Of a stretch of 64,000 bases of DNA, positions 9,666-22,119 are shown one piece after another. A program made the position numbers and the translations under genes. How positions within the stretch are numbered: the stretch's first letter is position 1; each line of letters begins with the position of its first letter. The notes under the pieces were generated by a model. It was not told where the DNA came from, did no database searches, and saw only the letters and a program-made list of their open reading frames with translations. This stretch comes from Hamiltosporidium tvaerminnensis (lineage: Eukaryota > Microsporidia > Dubosqiidae): NCBI GenBank assembly GCA_022605425.2, contig CM061247.1, positions 1,537,501 to 1,601,500 of the forward strand, in the 5' to 3' direction.

Positions 9666-10871
9666 TTAAATAATAAAAAGTACTTTTTCTTTTAAAATTC
9701 TAAGTCTGAAGGAATTCCATTCTTTATCTGTCATAACAATTTCCTTAGAACATTCCAAACTAGAAAATATATTTGTACCTTTATATGCTAACAATGAAAG
9801 CGAATTATCTTCAAGTACATGAAACTTAGGAACTACATCATATTTAGACAATTTAGTATTTATTTCATTTTGTAAATTTGTACAAAAGTTTTCATAAAAA
9901 TTCTCGTTTGATTCAAAATTTCTCAGAAAAATGAAATTTGTACAAATTTTTTTAATTTTTTCAGTTGAAAGATCATTTTCAATCATAAAAAAAATATTTT
10001 CTAAAATATTTGTACTTTTTAAATCTACAATATCACCAAAATCTTCTATAAAATGCGTAGCAACATGTTCGTCTAAATCTTCTATAACTTCACCGCACTG
10101 ACAATTACTATCTACAATGTGTTCTGTCTTTATATGGCATATTGTGTCACCACGTACACAATTTTTGTATGAACAGAGATTACATGAATATATTGAAGAT
10201 CTGTTTTCATAAAGTTTCATTTTATTAAAATCATCTACAAAATCCGTAGCATCTTCGATGTAAAAAGGTTTGATTTTTTTTGTTGAAGAATTTTTAAACA
10301 TAATATTTTTATCAACCAAACAATTGTCTTCAATAAAAGTAAACGTAAAATAATCAGAAAATTCCATTATGAGAATACCATTTGATATATTTAAAGAAAA
10401 GCACAGGGATAGAGAAACTGGAAGGATTAAAATTGATTTACAGTTACGTAAATTTATGAAATAATCACAGAGCGCTATAATTTCACTTCTTGTAAGAAAA
10501 TCTGGTATACAAAGAGATAAATGTACATCTCTAAGAGATGTATACGGTAATACCAACCTCGTATCGAAATATTTGATGGCAAAATTTAAAGACGTAAAAA
10601 TATTTGAATTTATATTTGTTAGATTATAAAAATTTTCTAAATTACATTTTTCAAATGCGAAAAGTGAAGAACCAATCAAAGCTGTTTGAGTTGGAATAGA
10701 AATTGTTAAAAAGTTATCAGTTTCTTCTTTATAATTGGGATATTTGTATTTGTCTTGAACGTAATAAGAAGAATCAGATTTCATGAAATAACTTTGTATG
10801 TTTTTGTTTGGTGTCGTAATCTGATCAACAGTTGGAATTGTAAAGTTTTTTAGAATATTTTGTTGTGGCAT
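9666..10871 (-). CDS. Actin-related protein, Arp8-like, with zinc-finger-like insertion
   Basis: This 401-residue protein looks like a diverged actin fold. Residues about 93-185 (YTSLRDVHLSLCIPD followed by a hydrophobic strand pattern) resemble the first Arp8 lobe. The C-terminus, LLAYKGTNIFSS followed by DKEWNSFRLRILKEKVLF, resembles the Arp8 end IAWKGGAVL...REWQRFGVRMLRER. In Ino80 complexes Arp8 sits in the actin module that binds linker DNA. Between the lobes is a Cys/His-rich block: CNLC...CHIKTEH, then CQCG...DEHVATH, which could bind two zinc ions and is not part of the actin fold. The nucleotide-binding glycines are poorly kept, as is common for Arp8. A CCC tract precedes the ATG. 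The Arp8 call is inferred from these blocks only. Confidence 0.6.
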   Translation of the reverse strand: MPQQNILKNFTIPTVDQITTPNKNIQSYFMKSDSSYYVQDKYKYPNYKEETDNFLTISIPTQTALIGSSLFAFEKCNLENFYNLTNINSNIFTSLNFAIKYFDTRLVLPYTSLRDVHLSLCIPDFLTRSEIIALCDYFINLRNCKSILILPVSLSLCFSLNISNGILIMEFSDYFTFTFIEDNCLVDKNIMFKNSSTKKIKPFYIEDATDFVDDFNKMKLYENRSSIYSCNLCSYKNCVRGDTICHIKTEHIVDSNCQCGEVIEDLDEHVATHFIEDFGDIVDLKSTNILENIFFMIENDLSTEKIKKICTNFIFLRNFESNENFYENFCTNLQNEINTKLSKYDVVPKFHVLEDNSLSLLAYKGTNIFSSLECSKEIVMTDKEWNSFRLRILKEKVLFII

Positions 10872-10877
10872 GTTAAA

Positions 10878-10880
10878 GGG
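10878..10880 (-). promoter_or_regulatory. CCC tract upstream of the Arp8-like start
   Basis: The coding strand reads TTTACCCTTTAACATG, with CCC six bases before the ATG. This supports the start at 10,871. Confidence 0.5.
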
Positions 10881-10969
10881 TAAATAATATTTTTGTTTTA
10901 AGTTTACAACCGATCATACAAGAAATACATTTAATTTTTTGTATATTTAAATAATTGAAATCCAAAATA

Positions 10970-13560
10970 TGGGGAAGGGTTCGAACTATGAAGCTTCCAA
11001 ACAAATTTATAAATACAAAACTACTTGAAACCATGAATTGAATGAGCAGTAAATATAGTGAATCATAGGTTCAAATTCCCTACATGACACTTATAATATA
11101 GACGGCGCTAGTGTACTATGACGAGGCAACACGTAGAGGAAAGCCTGATTCCTTTGGAGTAAAAACCCAGGAGATAGAAAGTTCTATGTCTTTACTTCTC
11201 AAAGAAAATTATGAGAAAGATTTTAGCAAAAAAAAATCTTCGAGTCTAATATAAATACCTATTTTTTATTTTCGTTTTAAATTCAACCTGAACTAAACTT
11301 CAAAATGATTAATAACAGACCCAAGTATAAAATGTGTCTGAAAAGACTAATTAAAAAATCTAAAGAGTGTAGGTATAGAAAGCATTTCCAAAAAAATTAT
11401 ATGTTTTTGCTATATAAAAGCTTATTTTAGCGAAAGCTTTTCGAGCATGTTAGATTTCAACAAGTAATCTATTGTAATAGATATTACCTTAGGTTTATGG
11501 TTTACAATGTGGAACAAAATTGATGACATAATTACGTAATATGAATATTTGAAATAATATATTTATCCGATAATACTTCATTATTTAATAAAAACACTGG
11601 TATTATCAATAAGATTCATAGCTTAGAAACTCTGGGAATTGATGGAATTTATAATGTCTTGTTCAAAATATTTTTATTCGTCGAGAATATTTTTATGATA
11701 TTGAGAAAGTTATATGTTTAATAGAAACATCGCAAGTGGTTGGTTATCACCATAAGACTTAGCTAATTTATAAATACACGTCTTTTATGGCTCTAACTAC
11801 AAAAACTGGTACATGAAAGTACAATATCTATATGTTAAGGTTTAAACATCTGAAATGATTCTTTGGACTGGAATTAAAAGACTATCGCAAATTTTAGATA
11901 CCGAATAGAAAGCACTACTATTTCCGGAAACAAGAGGACGAGTTCTATAAATCAACGGCTTCGATAAACAGTATGGAAAATAAATTAAGTTATTTAGCTT
12001 AATCTTAAGAAACATATGATTATAAAATTCTTGCCTGATTTGTTAGATACATCCAAAGTTTTAACATATTCAATTCGATCTTGAAACTTATAAGGAAATA
12101 GTATCGAATTGAAACTGATATCTAGGGGTTTAAAAAGGTTGGCTTAAATTGAAAGTTGGATATACAAGAATATTTTTTTTGGTTTTCACTGCTTGGTGGG
12201 GGTGTAAATCAGTAAGTCTTAATTTCATAGTAAATTCACACTAAAGAAATATATTTGATCCGACTTTCATACCACTGATCACGTGATTCTGTTTATTAAT
12301 CTTAAAGTTTGATATGTGATAGATTACATTAAAGTTGTTTATAAAAAATCAAAATAATTTAAATATATAATTGATCTAGACTTTAATACAGAGAAGACTA
12401 CACAAAATGCCCGTTTTTCAAAAATTATGATACTTTTTAGGTGTTTCTATGCAGCTATATTGTATAAAAATAGTATAAGATGGCAAAGGAAATTTAGTAA
12501 GCCTGTAGTTAAAAAAAGGTATAACTAAGCCGCAAAAAGAAGAAACATTTTTAATGGATTAAATTCAAGAAAATTATATCATGTTTTTTTTGAAAATTTA
12601 AAAAAAACCCAAATTTCGTGTTGAAATACTCTGATTTGAGGAGGCAGATTTCTTACTAACAGAAGATATGACGCTGAAGTATTTGCAGAGAACAGGATAA
12701 TCTCAAATCGGGATGATAACAGACTTTCTACCCGGCCCTATTTGACCTTGAAATGATTTACAAAATGGGGAATAAGAGGCGAAAATATGGCTTTGTGCCA
12801 TTAGAGGACTTTTAAAAAAATAAGAAATTTCTACCAAAAGAACAGCAATCGGAAATAGAAAAAATGATAGTAAAACATGCCTTGCATAAAAAAATGCTTT
12901 ATAAAATAAAAGTACGCGAGGCAATCATGGGTTAAATTTTAGATAGAAATCTTCTTGTCTATTTATATAGCAAAAAAAATATAGAAAACAGTATTTAAGG
13001 CATAGAATAGTATAAATAATGGGTGAAAAGTAGAAACTATTACTTAGTTATATTTAGAAAAGAGAATATGCGTTTCTTATCTAGTGTGAATGTTTTATAT
13101 TTAAACAAAAAAGTGTTAAATTCGTATAAACTCGAGGGAAATCAGTAGATCAATTAAAAAAAAATGAAAAAATGTTGAATTCTGAGGATACTTTCGTCAT
13201 TACAAGATTTATAAAAATCTAATATCTTAAACATATATATTTTCTGGCTTAAAAACAATTGAGAATCATTTGGTTCAAGAAATTCTATAAAACGAATAGC
13301 GTCAATTATAGTAGAAACCAACACAAAGATTGCTGTTCGGTTAATATCAGTAGACCTAACATGTTTATTCTTGATAGAAATAAACTTATTGTACAAATCG
13401 AGGGCTAATTACACAACAGGATTTGCTTAAAAGTGCGAATAAAAAAAAATCAAAGAAATAAGATATAGTAATTATGAATTTGATCTTGTTATAATCCTGG
13501 TTTATATTAATTCCAGATGAAATCCTCTGGTTTTTTCGGCAATGTATCACTAAATGTGCC
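10970..13560 (+). pseudogene. Decayed R2-like retrotransposon covering the central and C-terminal parts
   Basis: Broken frames match the retrotransposon polyprotein over a long span and in the right order. A block like CYDDETRKERP is near 11,115, AGIDGIYN near 11,635, the DCLEKSKEISTRRAAI region near 12,790-12,850, RSHSVQEIL near 13,265, NNRPDIF near 13,345, and the LLANELGLIYK region near 13,480-13,510. Numerous stops and frameshifts show a long-dead copy. The short minus-strand frames inside it are antisense shadows. Confidence 0.65.
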
Positions 13561-13829
13561 TTACTAAATCTCTATGCCTATATAAAGTCGCTAGTGCTCG
13601 ATTGACGTGTAAATTTTTTTTTTCCTGACGAGTAGATTTTATCACAGTCGTAATGCATGTGAAAGGCCGCAGAAAGACAAAACTGTATGGTATTCAAAAA
13701 CCGAAAGACAGGACCAATCTTTACTCACGGTACAAATAACCCCTATTGATGATGAGTTTTTATCAAAAACCACTGAAATTAATGAACCTAAAAGTATAAT
13801 AAACAAGTAAAATCAACTCTATACTCAAG

Positions 13830-14275
13830 AGATATTTAAAAATATCACATCTTTTTACAATAGTGGCAAGTGTTATATTTGTTTTTATGACATTAACGCA
13901 GTTCTAGGTTTAACATAAATAACTGCTACCCCAACACTCCATCGGTAACCCCTGCGATACCTACGTCCCAAAGCCTTTCATCTACCAGGTGTGTAGAACC
14001 TAATTTAATAGGCGAGGCAGTTGCCCGGAGTTCGTTAATGTCTGTTGCATGGAGTGTGATCGAAGGCCGAAGCCCCCCCCTGGGCTCCCCCAAGACTATG
14101 CAGCATTCCCACTTACTCTACACTTTCTGAACCCAATAAACTTCTAGCTAAGATATATTTCAGAGACTTACATGGGGTCCACACAGTGCAATGTCATACC
14201 AACAGGTATAACCTGCTACTTAGCTTTGTCGGCTTTTAATGGATTTTATTTTTATATCTCCCAGGCGCTAAGCTC
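13830..14275 (-). repeat. Dispersed GC-richer repeat, copy 1
   Basis: This stretch is visibly richer in G and C than its surroundings, including a run of eight or more C. Read on the minus strand, it aligns over about 450 bases with 47,520-47,965 and, more weakly, with 18,880-19,205 and 29,505-29,720. Shared blocks include CTTAGCGCCTGG, GCTAAGTAGCAGGTTAT, GAAGTTTATTGGG, CATAGTCTTGGGG and AACACTTGCCACT. No long open frame or protein motif is seen. It may be a non-autonomous element, an LTR or an untranslated end. Confidence 0.8.
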
Positions 14276-14985
14276 AAGAGATATAATAATAATTAAATAT
14301 AATGAATGTCATAAATAGGAATCGAGAAAGAGGTAGAATAAAATAATAAAAAAACAAGGCAATAAAGGAATCATGAATTCAATAAACTGCATTAATATTA
14401 TAAGGTTATTTTGCAGAATATATCGCAGCGTCATATATTCTTAAGAAAGATAATGGGGCAAATTAGTAAGATTAAAAAGCCATATATGAGAATAAAATTG
14501 ATATTTAAGAATAAATTTTTGTGCATATCGAATCGCGTTCAGGATCTATTATAATAACTAAGAATATTTTCAAAATAAAATATTTACAGATTAATTAATC
14601 ATAGCATAACCGAAGCCAATTTACTCTATTTGAACTAAATATTTAGTTCAAATCTTTTAACTACTGAATTTAACTTAATTTTGTTTGTTCAATAAGGCTA
14701 CGAAATTATTCAATATATTAGTAGGCTCTTTAAGTATAAATGTTCGATTTTTTGATAAATATAACATATAATTAGAAGATTTTTTATTTAATTGATTTCT
14801 AGATAATTGATTTTCTTTTTTTTAATAATTTCTCGTAGAATTTAAAGAAATTCCTCATTTTTTTCTAAATTTGCTTCTTAATTATGGTAAATTTATGGTT
14901 TTCACAGTGTTTACCCATATAAATGGCGTATAAATATATATTGTATTTACATATGCCACCAGCTTCCTACTGAATCGCTAGTCGT
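14276..14985. other. AT-rich spacer without recognised features
   Basis: No open frame, RNA gene or repeat could be supported. It lies between the GC-richer repeat and a minus-strand retrotransposon relic. Confidence 0.5.
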
Positions 14986-14989
14986 AACA

Positions 14990-15710
14990 TGGCTTTGGTC
15001 TTCGTGTATCACAGAAATTTTCATGACATAAATCGAAGTTCCAAACAGCCATCTTCCGCATTTACACCTGAATCAGGTCGTTTCGCCTAGCAAAGAAAAT
15101 TGCTTAGACTTTGTTTAGAACTTTTTTCCGAATGTATTCTTTTACATTTATAGGGTCTTCGCAGTATTTTGATATATGATTGATTATTTTTTGTTATAAA
15201 ACCGTCCCAGGTCATCACATAAGAGATATTATTAACACCACATTTATAAATCAATCTAACTCATAGGCTAACAGATCATAATTTCTAAGCTTTTCGGTTT
15301 CAACTTTTCGAACTGCAGCTTGTAAAGTGTCCCTACTTCATTGAGTGTTAACTTCTCTTTACTCTTATCTAAAGTAAATATGCTGAGTCTATTATTCCGA
15401 ATTTATACCTAAGGTTTTATTCTGGTGACTACTTCTATCTCGGCATGCACGTTTTCAAGAATTTCTAGAGCTAACTGACTCCTAATTTGTTTTGATGGCT
15501 AAAACTTGTGTTTATTAAAAAGACTATTTAAATATATTCAATCACTTCATTATGTCGTCTGCTATAACTCTATCCGTATGCTTCCTAACACCGGGGAGAT
15601 AAATGACCCATTTTTTTAGCAGATTTATTACAGGGTTGTTACATACCATCTGCTTACCGGAGTAAATTTATATCCTGTATATAGTAGAACACTGCTTTAT
15701 CTGTTTATAT
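14990..15710 (-). pseudogene. Decayed R2-like retrotransposon, C-terminal endonuclease region
   Basis: The minus strand aligns closely with the C-terminal part of the 31,827-33,222 copy. It keeps recognisable traces of the CCHC knuckle region, RHNEVVRC, RSHSVQEIL, the NNRPDIF endonuclease segment, LGLIYKC, WDGIV and the DRRRGLESG stretch (near 15,060-15,110). Stops and indels interrupt all frames. It ends near 15,710, just before the decayed secreted-protein gene. Confidence 0.8.
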
Positions 15711-15897
15711 AGATACAATAAAATATTAAAGAAAAAATTCGTAACAAAAATAAAACTTTATTTTGATTTAAATACTTAAATCTGTGAATTTTTAAATCCA
15801 AAAAAAGAGAAATAATCATCAAGAATGAATTTAAAAAGAAAATAATAAATTTTCATTTTTTAAAAAATTTGTTCACCTTTTTTGAATTTTATTACTC

Positions 15898-17475
15898 CTA
15901 ATTCTCTATGATTTTTCTGAAAGAAACAAACGCATGAACAAACTCATAGGTATCGTTAACAATTCCATGGAAACTATCGTTTTCAATTGGTTTGTTAGTA
16001 TGGTATCCTTGTGCTAATGCATAAAATCTTGGCTTTAACTCCATAAATTTTTCTGCCAAAATTTTCAATGTAATTTATTATCCCTTTCGCCATACTTAGC
16101 ATCAAATGGTTGAAAATAATAGCAAATTATTTTAGAAATGAAATGATCTGATAATTTTCTTGATCTCGATTTAAGATGTTTATGGAAATTCGATGTGCCT
16201 GTGCCGTTATTTTTATCCTCTTGAAGTAATGTATAGATCTCATTGATATCAGATTCATCGAAGCGAAACATTATGTCGAGTAAATATGAGTTATCTTCTT
16301 TAAAAAAAATATTTTCACTGGCACAAGATGTTTTAGCAAAAATGTCTTCTAGCCATTTTTTTGCGGCTGAAAATAATTCTAAATGTTTTTTAAAAACTTC
16401 AGATGCATTTGAAAATACTTCTTGAATATTTTAATTATAAACTTTAAACTGGTATATAAAACTAAATTTGTTTCATTTCAATATCAAAATCGATATTTTT
16501 TGGATTAGTAGATGTAAAAGAATTTAGATTTCGTTCAATCTCATATTCTGATTTAGTTATAATACTTTTTACCAACTTTAAAGCAAATAAAACTCTAATA
16601 TGGCTCTTATCGGATGTATAGATTATATCGGTGAGTATGAATTGATTCACATATTATTAAATAAACAAGAGAAGGTACTTTTGAAAGTATATTACTTTTC
16701 TTAACTAAAATATTAATATCTTGCAAAATTTTACTGAAGATCCGCTCACATTCTTGTATTTTTCCTTGACTAAACCCTATATATTTTTCTTTAATGTCAT
16801 TTAATGTACTAAACACTGAAAAATATTTCTCATAGTATCCTGGTTGAAGGACATCATCAACTAATGCTTCACTCTTTAATATATTTTCTAATTCACTTAT
16901 TCCTTGATTTTGTAAGAGTATAGGCATTTATTCTAGAAAAAAATTAACATATAATGGCTCTAAGGCATCCTCAAGAGACTTGACTTTGTTTTTTGAAGAA
17001 TTTTTAGAAACAAGCCTTATTTTCGATCTCGAATTGATATTTTTTAAATAATAATATCGTTTGTATTATGTGGAGAATATGATCCATCGAACTCTGATGT
17101 GTAAATTAAACGTTTTTTACCTTCTCTTTTTTGAGGCTTTTTTCTCTTATGTCTAAGATTATATGAGTGTGTTCTCGACGTAGATGGTACTTCTTCGCTC
17201 ACATGAACAGTTGTTCCGTGCGTGGAAATATCTGAACTACTTGATGCACCATTTCTACTACAATATATTCCTCTTTGTTCGTCTTTTGGTAAATCTGAAA
17301 TACTTTTAGATTTATCCCGCAATTTATTTGAAGACTTGCAAGTTAGAAACAACAAAACAACCAGACCAAAATTCTCGGTATACACAAATCCTTGAAAATA
17401 CATATGGCTTTTTTTCTTTTTTTTTTCTGCATACTTTTTAAAAAAATTTACATTTATAGTAAATTGAAAAATCAA
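15898..17475 (-). pseudogene. Decayed gene for a putative secreted, lineage-specific protein
   Basis: Four minus-strand open pieces join into what looks like one former protein of about 500 residues. The first piece (17,475-17,044) has a signal-like hydrophobic stretch, FGLVVLLFLTC, best read from Met25. It is followed by a Ser/Thr-rich and then a basic segment (RHKRKKPQKREGKKR). After a frame change near 17,045 the frame continues through LEDALEPLYVNFFLE, meets a TAA just before 16,927, then continues in frame as MPILLQNQGISELENIL. A frameshift near 16,640 links it to QFILTDIIYTSDK, a stop follows at 16,462, and the frame resumes near 16,440 through MFRFDESDINEIY, shifts near 16,065, and ends at 15,898. 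I do not recognise the family. A few assembly errors could also produce this, but five disruptions favour real decay. Confidence 0.6.
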
Positions 17476-17479
17476 AACA

Positions 17480-18735
17480 ATTTTTTATTCTCTAAATTTG
17501 TCAAATTATGAAGGATATTTTTTTTTTAAAAAAAATATTTTTTTGATTATATTTTGTAGTTAAATCAATTGTTTAAAAAAATAAATTCTTGTGTAATAGC
17601 CGGTTTGTTTTATGTTTTCTAGAATATAAATACCTTTTCTTTCGTATTTTATTTTTTATACTACTTCATATGAGTTTTATTTTATCTTTGCTAGTGCTAT
17701 TTTATTTTATATAAAATTTGCAAAACAAAACATAAAATTAAGCTTTTCTTTTATCTTACACCACTAATAATATTAGAAACACTTAGTGCATTGTGTAAAT
17801 AATTTTAATTTTACGCGTCATATTCATACATTTAAATGTTAATATATAGTATGTTATTTACCTTGATTATAATAAACTTTGAAAGTAATTGTAAAAAAGC
17901 GGGTACACATTTTCATAATAGCTATCGCTCAAATATATGACCTCGTATATCTTAAAACATAGCTTCGTATATAAATTTTCGATTTTTCAATGCGTGACTA
18001 TTAAGAGTTGGTACAAGGTATTTTTACCTCGTAACATCAATGTTAAAACTTGGCAGCTTGTTAAAATACATCATTGCAGGTTATCAAGTTAAGACTTTAT
18101 ACGAAATGTCATGTATTTGCTCCCGCTTAAATTCAATCCTTATTATTCCAAGTTTGAAATTAATTATCGATTATATAATATAAATCAAGATTTTTTTTTC
18201 GGATTCATTTAAAAACATATTTTATTAAAGTATTTCATGATTTACATAAAAATTTATATGTGTCGGGTAATAGAAAGATAGAACTTTATTCAGATTCGTA
18301 TTTCAATTTCCCTCAGTCAAAATCTGCTAAGCTATGATAATGACTTGAACTTGCATTACTTCATAATTTTAGTCTTATTTATACCATATTTTAAAAAAAT
18401 GACGATTTTTTTATTTTTTTCTGTTTTTCAATTATTTTATTATACTCTATTTTAGAACTGCATAAATTAAAGTAAAAATTATGGCAATATAAATAACGCA
18501 AAAGGGAAAAGTAAGTAAAGACTATTTCGTTCTTTTAATTTGTATTTTTTTAAAATATGTCTTAATGAAGAGGCATAAAAGCACCAAAAACTAGCTACGT
18601 AGTTATTTTTAACTGAGACTTTAAGAAATTATATTTTGAATTTTTGGATTAAACGAAATCATACTACATTTACAATTGTGGCATAGGAATTTGTATGTAG
18701 AAACACGTGTCTTAAGAATTGTAAGAAATTCTTAC
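17480..18735. other. AT-rich region without recognised features
   Basis: No supported frame, RNA gene or repeat family was found here. Bases about 17,880-18,160 are slightly less AT-biased and could be a very old relic, but nothing could be matched to it. Confidence 0.4.
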
Positions 18736-18739
18736 GGAG

Positions 18740-19210
18740 TAAGTTTGGAGTTTCCCATGCAACTATATTAGAAATTACGGCTGAATTTATAGCCGATTGC
18801 GATGTAAAAGTATGGAAACTCGGGATTGCTTACGTGGTGAGAAGACTATGCCAAAGTGGCACTGAAATTGATATAGTCTATAAAAACCCAACTTTCAAGT
18901 AGCAAGCTATACAGAATGGTATTTCATCGTACTGTCTTGGTGCATCTCATATAAGCCGCCAAATATATCTTGGCTAAAAGTCTATTCGATTCGAATTTTG
19001 TAGAGAAGTGATAATGCTGCTGGTCTTGAGGAAGATGAGCAGGGGTTATTTTTACTAAAATACGGAATAACAACTAATATAAACGACTAAAAACGACTTC
19101 CTTACTCATTTAATGAGTCTTGGCCATATTTTGCCTAAAACCTTGCATTGCAGGTATGCAAGGGATACGATGAAGTGTTAGAGAACGAATATATAAATCG
19201 GCTATAACCG
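18740..19210 (+). repeat. Dispersed GC-richer repeat, copy 2 (diverged)
   Basis: This copy aligns with 47,390-47,885 in the same orientation. Shared traces include TTTGGAGTTT near 18,747, ATATATCTTGGCTA near 18,965, the TGCTGGTCTTG block near 19,020, and GGGATACGATGAAGTGTTAG near 19,160. It has diverged more than copies 1 and 4. Confidence 0.6.
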
Positions 19211-19429
19211 TCTCAATATCATGAAAAAAAATAAAAATGCTAATATTAAAGAGAAATCAATCGTTTCTCAAATAAATATTAAAAAAAATTACTTTTTATG
19301 ATTTTTAGACTATTAGTAGTACCAAATGACCCTACGAATTTAAAGAGCTTCTCTATCTTTCTCTATCCTGCGCTTTTTCATTTTATTGGCTTGGAGTAAA
19401 TGTTATCAGATCTTTTTATACAGCATATA

Positions 19430-19860
19430 TTCATCCTTTCCATAGTCCAACCTTTGTTTTTTTCATTGGGTTATTACATATAGACTTGGTTTGCCCCACA
19501 ATCGGGGTACATTCGTTTAACTGCCCTAGCCATCTTAATTTTCCTCTTTCCATTTCAGTTACAAATTTCTTCATAATAAAGATCATAAATTTCTTATTTA
19601 GTTCGAATTTTTCGCTCATTTTTTATCGTTTTTACTCATATATTCTGCGATGTAGCTTATTTCCGACTTTTCTAAAAATATTTCATCTCTTGTTGTCATG
19701 ACCCAAGTCTCAGATTCATACATTACAAAAGAGCTTTTGATTGTCCTGTATATATTGTTTTTGTATTCTTACCATATATCTTGATTTGATCAACGTTACA
19801 TCGCAAAGTAAACAGTGTGTTGGACTGGTTATCTTTATTCTTTCAAAATTGTATTTTAAT
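19430..19860 (-). pseudogene. RTE-clade non-LTR retrotransposon relic, reverse transcriptase C-terminus
   Basis: On the minus strand, broken frames give IYRTI...YESETWVMTTRDE near 19,690-19,750, then MERGKLRWLGQL near 19,545 and NPMKKTKVGLWKG near 19,430. The order and wording match the end of RTE/BovB-type polyproteins (LYGSETW, then RGRLRWAGHV, then a GRP-rich end). This is a different clade from the R2-like element that dominates the window, whose C-terminus is a CCHC plus restriction-like endonuclease. Several stops interrupt it. Confidence 0.6.
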
Positions 19861-19869
19861 TTTTATTCA

Positions 19870-22115
19870 AGAACATATAGGAAAAATATATATTAAGGAA
19901 GAATAGGAAATTGGTGAATTAATAGGAATTTAGGAAAAAAAATCAAAAATCTACAAAAAGATTTTCATTCTTTTTTAATTATTCTTGATCATAGATATCC
20001 ATGATGTGGTTATAATAAAAAACATTTTTCCTTTATCTCGAACCGTTTTTTCCGCCAAATTTGCTCAAAAATATGCTAGGATCTTATATGATTGATAATG
20101 TGTGAATATCTTTTAGTTCTATATCGCCCAGATATCAGATTAAATGGCGAGCGTAATAGGGAATAAACAGCATTATATGTGACACTATGTATTATAGCGA
20201 TATTTTAAAACCAATAATGTGCTGATTTAAGACAATGTTGAAGTCATGTTCTTAAGTTTATGTTAATGTAATCGATCTAAGATAATATTGGATAATATTG
20301 TGCCTAAACTTATCTAAAGAAGCTTATGAAAGTCCTGTTAATCATATTCAGATTTCCAAATATAGGTTCAACGATAAAAGATAATTGCAACTTTTTGTAT
20401 AAGAAAGTGAACCAGACTCAAAATCAAACGCAAAGAACCTAAGATAATGAAATATTAAATTTCATATTGCTAGCAAGAAATATACAGTATTTATGTTTTT
20501 TTTAAATGATGTTTAAAAATCTGGGAGTTTCGTAAGGCAACCAGACGCAGAATATTTCAAACGTAATGATATTTTTATAAGCAAAGACTGCGATTTCATG
20601 TACTATTTTTATAAGGAAATGGATTTAAAAGTTAAAATGATACGATTACAAAGACAGATAACCAATAATAGACCATTTTATATTTAAATAATAAATCAAT
20701 TATGAATTTCGATATTATAATGTAGAAAAAATCTGAAGATTTTAAGTTTTATAATACTGATTTGTTCACGTTCCGTATAATTTAGGTAAAATAATGATTA
20801 AAACCCATGTAGATCATAAAAAAACAGTAAAATTCAAATATTTGATAATATATTAGGCGTTACTACATTTTTACATTCTATTTGTAAGTTCACACTGTTA
20901 TAAAAGAAGTAAAAGCTGCTTTGGTATTCACTTATGGTTTTAATGTATTAAAAAAGCATTGGAAGTAATTTACCAAATTTAAACGTAATATACGATAGAA
21001 TTTCTGATGAATCGACGAAGGTTTTATATATAAGCGATCGTAACATGCTTATAAATTCTAAGATGATGAGTTCATATACAAAAATATGATGGTGCTTGGT
21101 ACATGACCCTTTTGAAGTCACACCCTTTTTATTAAATTCTCAATCATACTTTTACTTTCAATGTAATTAATTCACCTTCAAGCTATAGGATGTATTTGTC
21201 TTTTTGTTCCAAAATATATACAATCAAATTTTAAAATCTTAATTACAGGATTGTTTTTCATTAAATCATAAAGCGATATATTTCAAGAAAAATCAAAAGA
21301 AAATTTTGCTCGTTTTCTTGTTTACACTTTGCAAATAACTAGAACGATAAAAACTAAAAGTATTTTTTCAATTTCTAAAAGTTTATTTCCTGTATTATTG
21401 TTTTTGTATCCATTTAAAAAACACACGCCAATATTATTATTTTCCATTATAATCTGAAATCTTTATTGTATCTATTTTTGGTTAATACATAAACATCAAA
21501 TAAAATATACTATTTTTTCATTGAAGGAGTCAGACTTTTGCTTATTTTATCAAACTTGCTTACAGATAAATTAAAATTTGATTTAAAAAAATAAACTATA
21601 ATGCTACTTTTTTTACCGCTGAATTTAGTTTTACTTGAAATGTATAATAGTGTTTAATAATTGATTTAATAAAAAAAAATGTAATCGTTAGAATATTTTT
21701 TAGTAATCATTTATTTTTTATAAATGCATTCGTATTAAGAGTCTTATTGAATTTCTAAATATTTATTGAACAAAAGTTACATTGGGCAAATATATAAATT
21801 TTTCAAATTTTTTTATTTATAAATTTCTTTTGTTTGCTATTATTGTCGACGGAATTAGAAAAACCTAAAACGAAAAGTATTTAAATTTTGAATCTTCTTT
21901 ATTTTCTTTCGTAAAACTAGTATTAAACTGTCATTTAGCAAATATGAATTTTTTAGTCTAGCCTCATTTAACGTCTAAAAATAATCTATCAAAAGAAGTC
22001 TCAAAGTTTTACAAACAACAGTAGAATTTATATCTTGAATAATTGAAGAAATTTTAGCTAGAAATTTAGATTTATGTGTTTTTAAGTTTTGTTTTTAGAA
22101 ATAAATAATATTTAG
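19870..22115. other. AT-rich region, possible faint retrotransposon traces
   Basis: No usable frame is present. A segment near 20,625-20,690 gives RQITNNRPFYI on the plus strand, which resembles the NNRPDIFIL endonuclease block of the R2-like element, but the flanks could not be aligned. Nothing else is supported. Confidence 0.35.
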
Positions 22116-22119
22116 TTGT

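Noticed and set aside
11040-11095. Possible tRNA T-loop (GGTTCAAATTCC)
   Set aside because: No matching acceptor stem, D arm or anticodon arm can be drawn around it, and it lies in a retrotransposon relic.
13154-13396. 80-residue minus-strand frame
   Set aside because: The plus strand here reads as the decayed endonuclease region of the R2-like element, so this is a shadow.
13830-14275. rRNA or other structural RNA gene, suggested by higher G+C
   Set aside because: No conserved rRNA blocks were recognised, and the segment has diverged dispersed copies, which fits a mobile repeat.
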